64,000 nt of DNA from NCBI GenBank assembly GCA_022496205.1, contig WTXD01000081.1, forward strand, positions 1-64,000, in the 5' to 3' direction. The notes beneath the pieces are model-generated. The model did no database searches, was not told the DNA's origin, and saw nothing but the letters and a program-made list of their open reading frames with translations. Shown in pieces: positions 1 through 10,375 of this stretch (positions within the stretch are counted from its first letter, which is position 1; each line of letters begins with the position of its first letter). This stretch comes from Gloeopeniophorella convolvens (taxonomy: Eukaryota > Basidiomycota > Agaricomycetes > Russulales). Made by a program: the position numbers and the translations under genes.

Positions 1-905
1 GAAGTCTCAAATGACGTTGGTACCAGTCATACGTCGCCTATGGGACAAGTGTTCAACAGGCTTGCACCGGAAGAAGGCCAAGTTGCGTTCCCCCACCACC
101 ATGATACGATATGCATAGCCCAGCGTAGGTACATACATATGGAGTGCCGGGTGCCGATGGGCTGCATCGGACTCGCCGACGGCTGGTAGATGCGCCCATC
201 GGGGTCACCCTCACAACGGCCCCCGGACCTCTCCGGAGCGCTGGTGCCAGCAACCTGCGGACTAAAGCCCTTGCTTACCTTGGCACCCACATCCACTCCG
301 GGCCGCCCCCATAACACGCCGGCACCTCGCCATCCTGGTCAATGCTTCAGCACCGATCGCCATCTCACCTGGGTGATGAAGACTCATGCCCAGCTCATAC
401 AGAGAGATGCCGTGAATCTGATGCAAACCCAGTGTTACACCCGGTGCGGTATGACCAGATCCTCGCTACCTTGCCATATTTACTCACTATGTTTGATAGA
501 ATATTCGGCACAAAGGCGTGTACGCCACCCGCACCTACTATGCAACGCTTGCCACGCACCTCTAACGACGATAGGTCGTACTTACGGTAGGCCGTTGCAG
601 CGATGTGCACGGATCTGGTGTACAGTATGTATTGACTTCAAGCACTGGAACTTGGCTTACACACTTAACGTTAACTTCTAGACGCTCGGTGCGAAAGTGG
701 ACCGAGATGGATTCTATAGCACCCGTCGAGAACCTTGTTGGCAACATGGACATCTGCATGTAGGTGCTGCGCAACGGCGCGCGAACTTAGCCGTTGCGCA
801 GCAGGGCCCACCGGACTTCCAGTACCGAGGGTCGACTTCGAGGCGAATGGGTATTTATCCAGTGTCTGCACGACCCTAAACCCTCCCCAACTTCGACCAC
901 CGAGT
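1..905. other. Stretch without a recognisable gene
   Basis: Several overlapping reading frames run through here on both strands, but none shows a familiar motif, a convincing exon structure or a paralogue elsewhere in the window. The last part is presumably the 5' region of the DUF6593 gene that starts at 906. Confidence 0.4.
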
Positions 906-1649
906 ATGGAACTTACTTTCACTCGCAGCAAGCTGCTAAACACCGTTGTTTTGGATGAATCAGGCAGGCCCATCTACCGAATCGAAACGCCGGGCCGTGC
1001 TCTGCAACTCGCCGCCCGTACCTCGACAATCTCCAAGTTTCGTCATTCTGCAGGCGAAGCAGGCGATGATGCCGAATACGTGTACCCGCCGACGGACGGC
1101 CGTTGGGATCAGCCACATACCAGCCACATTGACCTTAGCCGCCTAGAGGAGGTCCAAGTTGCCAAGATTGAGTGGCGTTACCTTCATCCATCTGTCTACG
1201 TGCTTGGAGACGTCAGAGTCAAAGTGAAGGATTACTTGCCTTCAGGAAACCTTCTGCGGAGGTCCGTCGAACACCCCAGCGCTGGGGTTACGCACTGATA
1301 GCAGACTTTGGGATGTAGCCGAAGAACCTTCACTGCATCTAACGGCCAGTCATACCAATGGGTGCTGGGCCATACGAGCTGTGTAAGTTCAGAATAACAG
1401 TAGCGGAGCGACATACTCAGCTAGCCTGTACAGCTCAAACGGACCGACGGTAGTGGCTTCGTCGTTGCACGATTTCACCGGAAGGCCTACGGGTGTATAG
1501 GAGAAGCACACCACGCGTATCTAGACCTCACCCCAGAAGTAATTCCCATGATGGACGAAGTATTGATGACGTTCCTCTGGACAGAGCGACGTCGAAAACA
1601 GGTGGAAGGACAGGCGATTGGGAATTTCATTGGGTGTTGTATTTTCTGA
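906..1649 (+). CDS. DUF6593 domain protein
   Basis: Three exons, 906-1261, 1319-1382 and 1425-1649, give 214 residues. The start METLF-type N-terminus actually reads MELTFTRSKLLNTV, followed by a GRPIYRIETP segment, the usual opening of the basidiomycete DUF6593 domain. The middle has KIEWRY and, after intron 1, SYQWVLG. The end has VARFHRKAYG, LDLTPEV and DEVLMTFLWTERRRK, which matches the family's conserved C-terminal strand and helix. The introns are 57 and 42 bases long, and the second acceptor (ctag) is inferred because it restores the domain frame. The longer open frame upstream of 906 lacks domain similarity, so the domain start was chosen. The function of DUF6593 proteins is unknown; no signal peptide or membrane segment is visible. 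The gene converges on family copy A, and the decayed homologue near 23.1 kb has the same relation to copy E. Confidence 0.85.
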
Positions 1650-1820
1650 TGGTTATTTAGTACAGACCGGAGAACGATAGTGGTTAATTGAAAGCTATGG
1701 TGCACGTCAGTAGCCACATCGTTGACGAACCGGGATCGTTGCGAAGCGGCGATACTTAAGAGCGGCGAAATTACAGAAACGGGGAGCGACAGTGGCTTTG
1801 AAAGCACATCACTTTACAGA

Positions 1821-2900
1821 TCAGGTAGCGCTCCTCAAGAAGCCAAAGGTGTCATTCCTGCCGTTGCCGCCCATTGGGCGCAGAATCTCTCCCTGGATCT
1901 CACTGTCCATAAGAAGACCCATCAAACCCTCCTCATCGTAGGAAATATCGCAGCAACCTTCAGGAAATGACATTTCGACATTGTATAACACTTCGTCTTG
2001 CTGCAGGGAGATACCTGTCAATTTCCACATGCCTGGCGCAGGTTCGCCAAACTCCTGAGCGGGGCGTTCTTTGGTCGCATTGTAGAGGAAATAGTAGCGG
2101 CTCAGGCCGGACTTGGCTGGACTCGATAACCATTCATAGGCCATCTCGGCGGTAATCGGATCCGCCCGAGGACGCGAAGAGGAAGATGGTACTCCGAAAG
2201 GGGTGCCATCCATAGGATTCAATTGCATGCCTCGATCCCTGGCGGCTAGGTCACTTGGTCCACCGGTTCCTCGCAAGGATTGATGATATTCGATATGCCT
2301 AGAGACGGTAGGTTAATATTGAAATGCTGCCGCGAGGGAATGCATCCAACGATACTCACAGTTCATTGACTCGAGAATTAATCCTGCCCCTGGCCGCAGG
2401 TGAAGACATGAGACCCAATCCCTTGATGTATTCTTCAAAGACACACAAAGCAGAATATGCATAGTGACCGCGTAGAATCCGTCTTCAAAAAGTATGCATG
2501 AGCTAATGAGTCTCGCGAACTGGCTATGCACGTACTCTTCGGACGAGTACGGTGGTTCCTTTGCGGCGAGCAAGCCGTCAAAGTGGCTAAGGTATGCGAT
2601 GGGGTGGCCGTTATACGGCACAATGTCCTGCACAGAGTCGGTGTCCATGGTCTTACCGGTCGCGTGAAGATGGGCGGCAACACGTTCGGCGAGTGCTGGC
2701 TCCGCCAGCATAACCTCGAGCGCTGACTCCCAGATCTTGTGGTACTCAAACTCGCGCTGAGCAAGTTCTTCAATATTGATGTGTTCCTTAGGGATGATAT
2801 GGCGTCTCAATGTACTTTGATCGAGCTCTGCTTGGCTGGATGGCATTTCAGAGGTCTTCGTGGGTGGAACGGGGGAAGGCCTGCGTTGGGTGCGTAGCAT
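1821..2900 (-). CDS. Unrecognised paralogous family, copy A
   Basis: Three exons (2536-2900, 2360-2482, 1821-2298) give 321 residues. I do not recognise the family. All five copies in the window share the same two intron positions: after the PPYS(S/F)E segment (53-54 base intron with a GTAYGT donor) and after a (N/T)EL segment. The N-terminal part is helical and charged (IPKEHINIEELAQREFEYHK, then a VQDIVPYNG segment). A short Ser/Pro linker follows. The C-terminal part has EWLSSP, RYYFLYNAT, WKLTGISL and FPEGCCDISYD and looks like a small beta-rich domain. The end, DTFGFLRSA, is shared only with copy E. No signal peptide or membrane segment is evident. The gene converges with the DUF6593 gene and is divergent from the VapD-like gene 1.2 kb away. 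Confidence 0.8.
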
Positions 2901-4110
2901 AGTAGGTCAAGATGAGAATAGAAGGAAAAGCGACGGATGATCTCCCCTCGAAATATGTGCGTCGCGTTTTTATACATGGCAGGCCTTGAGAGAGGCCACA
3001 AACCTACTTGAAGTCCCACCGTTAACGATCCCGATTGGCGACGATCTGTGACGATTCAGATGATGTGGCTAGCTCAGCTCACGCTCACGGCACGCGTCAG
3101 CAGCCGAGGCCCGAGCCATATGTACATGTTCGTAAAGCTCAGAGGCGCTCAAGTTAGCCGAATCCAGTCTGAGTTGTGGCACAGCCTGTGGTACCGCGTG
3201 CACGGAGAGCCAAGTGAAATGCGTGCGGGAGGCAGGATAGGGCCCGTAAATTATCTAGATGTCCAGTCGGAGTCGTGGCAGGACCTCGATATGGCGACGG
3301 GAACAAGGAAGAGGAGGCTTGACCGTGCCGCGCGATGGCCCATGATCCGATGAACCATCGTGGCACACGTGACTAGTGACTGCGCACAGCGCGACGGTCG
3401 ACTCTCCCCGGCGGCGGAGAGCCATTCACTGGTTGCTTACTATACCCTTATACTCCATGGCAACAATTTTCTACAACGCTTGTCATCAGAGGCGGCAGTT
3501 TCGTGCTAGTCTCCGCGGAAGATCAAATAAGGGCATGGTAGACTGCCTGAACGTGTCGTACATTCACGACTTGTGCATTGCACAATGCACTGGTGGTGCT
3601 CAGGCTACCGTGCGCACAAGACCGCGCCACAACCCCAGACCTGGCATCCAACGAGAACAAGGCAGAAGCTCTCCCACAAATATCATAGTGTGGAATTATG
3701 TGCGTATGTGTGCCAGCGTAGGGCTCGCCTCTCTCCTGATTATCTTGTGGCTACCGACCTCGTGGTCATATTGTCAAGAGTTCTATGCCATCGAACCTAG
3801 CCACGCCGTCAATCTTGTGGCTACTTAGCTGTGTCCCCGAGTACCGCTTCAGTCATCCGCTAGTCTTGAGGCTAACCATTACTTACCTGGCCGTACTATG
3901 ACGGAACGAGCTGTCTGGGCTCAGCCAGTGACACGCATGGTGTTGTGTGGTGGGGCCATGGACTTGGGAATTTTGTGGATCGCTGCTCAGAGGTTCTTGG
4001 AAGTTCCGATCTCCCTGATTCCAGCACCGACCAGGTGGCAGTTACTATCAGTACGATCAGGAACGAGCTGCCTTCTCCGCCAGCCACAAGTCGATTACAA
4101 GGTATATAAC
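2901..4110. other. Divergent intergenic stretch between copy A and the VapD-like gene
   Basis: About 1.2 kb lies between the 5' ends of two divergent genes and should hold both promoters. A TATA-like ttttatac lies near 2970 on the copy A side. Near 3750-3870 the phrase cttgtggctac and variants recur three times. The open frames here have no recognisable features. Confidence 0.35.
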
Positions 4111-4838
4111 ATGTCCCTCCCCACCAAGTCTCCCCCATTCACTGCCATTCCGACTATGCAGGCACCCTTCCTTCCCGCACAGCTCTTCCCCGGCGAACAC
4201 CTTCAACAATATCTCATGTTTACCCTCCCACGTCTTGCCGTGCAACCTGTCGGCACGTACGGTATCAGCTACGATATTTTCACTCGCGTTACCGAAGACC
4301 CAGTTCCCAATGGCTGGGATGCCCCTCGAAGCGCGACTTACCGAGCAATTATCTCCTCCCTCAGGGATCGAGGGTTTACTCGTCACCAGTACAGTGATTA
4401 CCGGCGCCCCAACACCTCTGCTGTTCAAGCCTGGCTTGCAATGCTGGGCCTACGATTCATTGAGCCCCTCGGAAAGTTTGCTTCGACGCTTAAAGGTCAG
4501 TGGACCAACATTAATGCGGGAGCAAAGCGTCTTTGAACAATATCAACTCACATTATCACGCAGGCATCAAGAGCCACTATATCGATGACATGATGGTCAT
4601 GGATCAGACTTACGCCATTGTTTTCGGCGGACCTATGAGCAGGGCTTTGTTGGGCCCTACTCCTCGCAACATTGTTGTTCGTGCACAGGAGCAGAATGGT
4701 GCCGCTGCCCCTCTTTTCGATTTGGACGTTCATGCCCCTCAAGTCGGGGCGGGACAACGTTGGAGAATCCCACCGATTCACACTAGAGTTACACCGGCAT
4801 CTCAAAACCCCAACAACTACCTCGTGACTGGAGATTAG
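4111..4838 (+). CDS. VapD/Cas2-like protein (putative ribonuclease fold)
   Basis: Two exons, 4111-4495 and 4564-4838, give 219 residues. The ATG has an aacATGt context and no in-frame stop follows it. Residues about 49-140 read like the VapD family: first strand YGISYDIF with the conserved Asp (D55, equivalent to the Asp after the first strand in bacterial VapD and Cas2), helix ATYRAIISSLRDRGFT, second strand RHQYSDY, helix VQAWLAMLGL, then FASTLKGIKSHYIDD. VapD proteins are small endoribonucleases of about 95 residues. This protein adds about 48 residues in front and about 80 behind, the latter with QRWRIPP and ending NYLVTGD. The similarity was judged by eye from remembered family patterns, so the fold assignment is inference and catalytic activity is unproven. 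The gene sits between copies A and B, and a decayed copy sits between C and D. Confidence 0.55.
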
Positions 4839-5292
4839 GTCGAGACGATGCTTAGGTTTTGCCTCGCAGTTGTACTACTTTTCTGCTTTTCTTCTCCCCG
4901 AATCAAATGAATAGTTGCTACTCGACCTTTAAATCGTGTTGACCGAGGCCCGGTGAGGCCTTGAGTATTTAGATTCGCCGACCGCTCGGCACACGGCCAA
5001 CGGTATAAATGTGGTTCGTGCAGAAAGCCAGATGTCGAATCTTCATCCACAGTTGATTGAACCAAGATTGCGATGCTTCGTTGAAGGCTTGTCTGAGCGT
5101 GGTGCACCCCCTCATGCTCGCGCATGGGTGCTCAGAAGTTGAATGTTGGATTGTAGCGACGAGCGGCCCGACCATGTCAATGTCGAACATGGTACACCGC
5201 TCTCAACCTATGTCTTAATGCAGTATATCCGAGGTCTAATAACAATTTGAAGCTATTTGCATCACCGCCAGATATAGTACATACTGTACCTC
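4839..5292. other. Convergent intergenic stretch with a repeated block
   Basis: This separates the 3' ends of the VapD-like gene and copy B. The block around 5046-5085 (cacagttgatt...ccaagattgc...cttcgttga) recurs at about 6894-6943 and 10124-10173, each time downstream of a family copy. It therefore belongs to the duplicated unit. Confidence 0.5.
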
Positions 5293-6484
5293 TCAAGACT
5301 TCGCCTTCCCGGTAGTACCCTTACGCGGAATCTCTCTCGCGATCTCACTGTCCATAAGGAGGTCCTTCAGGGCCTCCGCGTCATAGGGAATGTCGCAACA
5401 GCCTTCCGGGAACGCCATTTCCACACTATAACATACCTCACCATCGCGCAAGGAAATTCCTGCCAATTTCCATGTGGTAGGTTCTGGGTTCCCTGGTTCC
5501 CGAGTGGCCTTGTAGGTGAAATAGTACCGACTCAGGCCCGACTGGGTTGGCTTTGAAAGCCATTCGTCGGCCACCTTGGAGGTAATGGGAGCGATCTGGC
5601 TCCGCGATGACGACAAGGATGAAGATTTAGAGTGTTGAGAGGGTGAGGGTGAGGACGAGGGTGAGGGTGACGACGAGGGTGAGGGTGACGACGACGACGA
5701 CGACGAGGTGCATGACGACGAGGGGGGGAGCGAGGACGAAAAAGAGGGAATTGGCGCCTCGCCATGAGCGTCACCAAGAAACCTTGATCGCATGCCTCTA
5801 TGCTTGCCCGGGTTGCTCGAGCCGCCGGTCCCTCGCAAGGATTGGTGATATTCCTTGTGCCTAGAGACGGTAGGTTAATTCTGCAATGCCGCCGCGAGGA
5901 GGGAATGCATCCAACGACACTTACAGTTCGTTGACTCGACGGTTAATTTTGCTCCTGGTCGCGGGCGAGGAGATAAGACCATATCCCTTGATGCATTCTT
6001 CGAAGACGGATAGAGCAGAATGCGCATAGTGACCGCGTAGAATTTGACTTTAACTGCGCATGAGCTAATGAGTACTTCCCTTGAATTGGTTATGCACATA
6101 CTCTTCGAACGAATACGGAGGCTCCTTTGCGAGTAGGCCATCGAAGTGTCGAAGATACGCGGCGGGGTCGCCATTATACGGGACAATGTCCTGCACAGAC
6201 TCGGTGTTGAGGGTCTTGCCAGTCGCGTGAAGACGCGCGGAGACTTGTTCGGCGCGTGCTGGATCTGCCAGCATATGTTCAAGCGCCGTCTCCCAAGTCT
6301 TGTGGTAGTTGAATTCGCGCTGAGCAAGCTCTTCGACATTGACGTGTTCCTTGGGGATGACATGGCGCCAGTTTGCGCCGCGAGCGGGACCCACCTGGCC
6401 AGACGGCGTCTCATGGTTCCTCGCAGGCTTTGGGACCGGGGAAGGCCTATGTTTGCTGCGTAAAGTCGAAGGAGCACGTGGCAT
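5293..6484 (-). CDS. Unrecognised paralogous family, copy B
   Basis: Three exons (6102-6484, 5925-6047, 5293-5860) give 357 residues with no frame break. The start MPRAPSTLRSKHRPS is shared with copies C and D, and HVIPKEHVNVEELAQREFNY is the conserved core of exon 1. Exon 3 carries a long Ser/Pro linker encoded by a GAGGGTGAGGGTGACGAC-type microsatellite at about 5635-5712 (plus-strand reading). The C-terminal domain follows: EWLSKP, RYYFTYKATREPGNPEPTTW and FPEGCCDIPYDAEALKDLL. The tail PRKGTTGK is shared with copy D, making D its closest relative. Function is unknown. Intron 1 has a textbook donor (GTATGT) and is 54 bases long. Confidence 0.8.
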
Positions 6485-7551
6485 AGCAGGTCAAGTTCAA
6501 GAGTCTGAGGAAAGGGCAAGCGAAGAAATTGAGTCGCGGTAGGTCGCGGTTCGTGATTGACACTTCGAGCAAGCCCGGTGTCACGGTGGCGTACTGAGGA
6601 AGTTGTGGCAGGTTGTGGCCACCGGCAGGTTGATCGATGGGAGTCGTCGGCCCGAAGTCGACCTGCGACGGGCCGGGCGCCACATTCGGCCAACATGTTT
6701 CAAGTGTGGACTCGGATGTGGATACAGCTTCTTGGTCAGCCTGTTACAGAGGGGAAGTGCATATCATATATTGTTCGGTTGGGAAACACGAAGGGGTCTG
6801 TACGCCGAGACGCACGTTAGTGGAATCTATAACAATAATAATAAACGGCATGCGGACAGCCAGATGGCAAAGGTTGGGCAAAGGGCCGCCGTCCACAGTT
6901 GATCGGACTCAAACTGGACCAAGATTGCACTGCTTCGTTGAGGAAGTGTAAAACGCTCGCGTATGTTCATCAAATTGTAGCGACGGGTGTTTCTGCTGCT
7001 GAAGTATCAATCTCGTTTGGCAATGATATCATGGCATGATGCAGTGACATGCGATCGCGACCTCGCAGCCTCGAGTATAGATACGAAGTAGTCGTACCGT
7101 ATTTTGTACTGTTCCTCACGCGTTCGTAACGAGCTCAATCAATAGCAATAACCCTTGTTATTATCCCGCTGTGACAGTCTCCCCGTTTTTCACAATAGTT
7201 TCTACAGTCATAATACTTAAGCATCGTGTTGCAATCGGATCGCGCGCGCAGCGCGTGCAGTGGCTGAGCTCTCCCCGCACTCGCCGTTCGCAGATGTCAC
7301 GCGCATGCGGTTTTCAAGCGTGTGCGGCACCCAATCGCGGTAGTTCTATTATGGATACTCAGTAGTATAAAAGAGTCGTATTTACGACGTGCAAATGCTG
7401 CGCGTTTGCCGCGAATCGACGTATATTCAACACATCGCACATTGCACACCAGGCTTCTCAACCTACGTCCTGATGCAGCACAACCAGGGTATAATAACAG
7501 TTCGAAGCTATCTGAACATCCTTCGCCACCGCCAAGTCACAAACGTATGTC
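6485..7551. other. Intergenic stretch with duplicated upstream and downstream blocks
   Basis: About 6595-6695 holds the upstream block shared with copy C and with the right flank of the KDZ element (aagttgtggc...tcgtcggcccgaag). About 6894-6943 holds the block found downstream of copies B and D. No gene is recognised in the rest. Confidence 0.45.
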
Positions 7552-8707
7552 TCAAGGCACCACCTTCCCGGTAGCGCCTTCAGGCGGCCTACGCGGAATC
7601 TCTCTCTCGATCTCACTGTCCATGAGGAGATCCTTCAAGGCCACCGCGTCGTACGAAATGTCACAGCAACCTTCAGGGAAAGCCATTTCCACAATATAAT
7701 ATGCCTCACCCTCGTGCAGGGAGATTCCTGTCAACTTCCATGTGGTCGGCTCTGGATTCCCTGGCTCTCTAGTGGCCTTGTAGGTGAAATAGTACCGGTT
7801 CAGGCCCGAATGGGTCGGATTTGATAGCCATTCGTCGGCTATCTTAGGAGCGATAGGAATTACCTGGCTCCGCGACGACGACGATTTAGAGCAGTGGGAT
7901 GGCGAGGAAGAGGGCAAGGACGGGGACAAGGTGCGGGACGACGGGGGGGGGGGGGCGGAGACGAAGAAGGGGGAGTTGGCGCTTCGCTATGAGCGTCACC
8001 AAGGAACCTCGACCGCATGCCTCTGTGCTCGCCCGGGCTGCTTGAGCCACCGGTCCCTCGCAAGGATTGATGATGTTTATCGAGCCTCGAGGCGGTATGT
8101 TAAGATGGCAACCACGAACAGGAAATACATCCAACAATACTCACAATTCAGTGACTCGAGAGTCAAATTTTCCCCTGGCCGCGGGCGAAGACATGAGACC
8201 CCATCCCTTGATGTATTCTTCAAAAATATGTATAGCAGAGTATGCATAGTGACCGCGTATAATTCGACTTCGACCGTGCATCAGCTGATGTGTACTCCTC
8301 GTGAATTGACTATGCACGTACTCCTCAAACGAGTACGGTGGCTCCTTGGCAGCGAGCAAGCCATCAAAGTGGCTAAGGTACGCAGTGGGATCGCTGTTAA
8401 ACGGGACGATGTCCTGCACGGACTCGGTGTTCCGGGTCTTTCCAGTCGCGTGAAGATGGGCGGCGACCCGTTCGGCGCGTGCTGGATCCTTCAGCATAAG
8501 TTCGAGTGCTGATTCCCAAATCTTGTGGTAGTTGAATTCGCGCTGAGCAAACTCTTCGATATTGATACGTTCCTTGGGGATGTCATGGCGCCCCGTTGCG
8601 CTGCGAACGGGACATGCCTGGCCAGACTGCGTCTCATGGTTCCTCGCAGGCTTTGGGACCGGGGAAGGCCTATGTTTGCTGCGTAAAGTCGAAGGAGCGC
8701 GTGGCAT
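7552..8707 (-). pseudogene. Family copy C, frameshifted at a 13-G run
   Basis: The exon pattern of the family is intact (8322-8707, 8145-8267, 7552-8085) and splice sites are conserved, but the summed length is not a multiple of three. Exon 3 starts in frame (RGTGGSSSPGEHRGMR) and runs into a stop near 7860, while the C-terminal domain (EWLSNP, RYYFTYKATR, FPEGCCDISYD) is in another frame. The break lies in the Ser/Pro linker, where the plus strand has 13 consecutive G at about 7943-7955; copy B has seven G there and copy D five. It may be a true lesion, a slippage-prone tract or a sequencing length error. Everything else in the copy looks healthy, which fits a recent break or an artefact. 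Confidence 0.7.
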
Positions 8708-9144
8708 AGCGGATCAAGTTGAGGAGTCTGAGGACGGAGAAAGTTGGAAGAGAGTCGCGGTAGGTCGCTGTTCGTGATTCCAAACACTTCGAGCAAGTCC
8801 GGTGTGGCGCGTATGTATATGATAGTAAACGAACTAGAGGAGTTGTGGCTAATAGCTGACCTTAGCTGACCTGCTTGAATGACGCGCTCGTCGGCCCGAA
8901 GTACCCGCGACGCGGGGTTCCACAACAGGACACAACTGAGACGCGCTGACGCGTGAAGTCCTTCTGGCGGACAGGTTTGGACTTCGTCACACTTACTCTC
9001 GGCCAGCCTCGGACTCCCTGAGGCGTCCACTATCTTCTCTCTCTGAATTGACCTCTCGCGTTTCTCCTCGTCAGCATGGCCACTCGCACCCTGCTGTTGT
9101 GGTCGCAGCTCTTTCTCCTGTCTCCGCGACCCTACTAAGCCGCT
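8708..9144. other. Upstream region of copy C
   Basis: This contains the conserved upstream block (about 8840-8905: agttgtggct...ctcgtcggcccgaag) also seen upstream of copy B. Nothing else is recognised. Confidence 0.4.
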
Positions 9145-9816
9145 AGCATTGAGGGCATTCCCCGCGCTGCTGAGCATCCCCGCCGCCATTTTTTGGTCTC
9201 AGAAGCTGAAAAATCAGCACAGTGAGACCCCTCTATCCTGTCCAGATCGATCAAGGATCTCTCGAACGGCAAGTTTACCCCCCCAGATCGAGCTCTGCTC
9301 TGCGCCCAATAGAGGCAAGGAACCTTCCCTCGAGGAGCTTGGCGCCGCTCTTGGCTCCGGTCACTCAGGTAACTTCAACAAATACTCCACTGGCCTCTTC
9401 TTCCGCCTTCCGCGTCACTGGCGGTACGATATGTGGTGGTTTCAACATGTCCAGCGCGAAGGTTCACCTCGGCGAGACCTGGGGCCTCGGACTCTCAGGA
9501 TGCCAGCCTCGTTCAATCCTCTTGTTCACAGCGATCATGAGGCCTCCGAAGCGTCTCAGTTCCGAGGCCGAGGGCAAGGCATAGCTCGAGACTACCGGAA
9601 TATGTCTACGCCTAGCCCATCGGTATCACCCACCGACTCACTCCTCGCAACATCGTCACCCGTGCACACGAGCAGAATGGAGTCGCCACTTCCCTATTCA
9701 ACCCCGATGCTCATGCCTCTCTAATCGCGGGATACCGTTGGTAAATCCCACCGGTTCACACTGGAGTTATCCCGGCATCTAGAAACCCGAACAACAACCT
9801 AGTGATGGGGGATTAG
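9145..9816 (+). pseudogene. Decayed copy of the VapD-like gene
   Basis: The 3' part aligns base by base with the intact gene: cctcgcaacat(c/t)gt at 9643 onward, gagcagaatgg, gatgctcatgcc(t/c)ctc, then taccgttgg-taaatcccacc against caacgttgg-agaatcccacc, and finally aacaaccta-gtga and a terminal gattag. At least two in-frame stops interrupt it: taa after the atgcctctc segment near 9722, and the taa just after ccgttgg near 9742. The 5' half is only weakly alignable (a ggtacgatatg match to the first strand). It lies between copies C and D, as the intact gene lies between A and B. Confidence 0.6.
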
Positions 9817-10375
9817 AGACGAGGACGCGCAGTGTGAGCGAGCGACGAAAGAGGAAAGCGTGCGGGGAGTTTCGAGATCAATAGCGGATGGATCATGATT
9901 TAGAAGAATATAACTTGTTCTATACAACAATCCAGTGGAGGAAATGAGTAGTATTGTCGTAGTCAGGGATGGGATGTGGGGAGCCGGGAGCCGGACCGAG
10001 ATCCGTGAGTGACGATTTGGGACTTCGCGACAAGTTCTTTCGTAATCGTTCAACAACACGTTCCGAAGTAATGAGTATGGACAGGATTCGGGTGGACGGC
10101 CAGATGATAAAGGGGCCGCTGTCTACAGCTGACCGGACCCAAAGTGGACCAACGTTGCACTGTTTCTTTGAAAAACCATCTAGGCGTGAAGCACTGGCGC
10201 ACAGCTGCCCAGTAGCCTTGAAGCTTGAAGTTGTAGCGGCGACCCGTGGTCCGGTTGTGTCAATACTAGACGTTGCACTCACTGGTGGACCCACGTCCTG
10301 GTGAAGCGTAACAAAGGTCTAATTAGACATCTGAGCCTTTTTCGTCACCGTCAAATGTATGATACGTTCTGTGTC
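9817..10375. other. Intergenic stretch downstream of copy D
   Basis: It holds the third example of the downstream block (about 10124-10173, cagctgaccggacccaaagt...ttgcactgtttc). No gene is recognised. Confidence 0.4.

Noticed and set aside
190..681. 163-codon plus-strand frame at the window start
   Set aside because: Composition looks like non-coding read-through and it is not conserved at the second DUF6593 locus.
3376..3828. 150-codon plus-strand frame with a hydrophobic C-terminal part
   Set aside because: It lies in the divergent promoter region, is not conserved between copies C and D, and has no family features.
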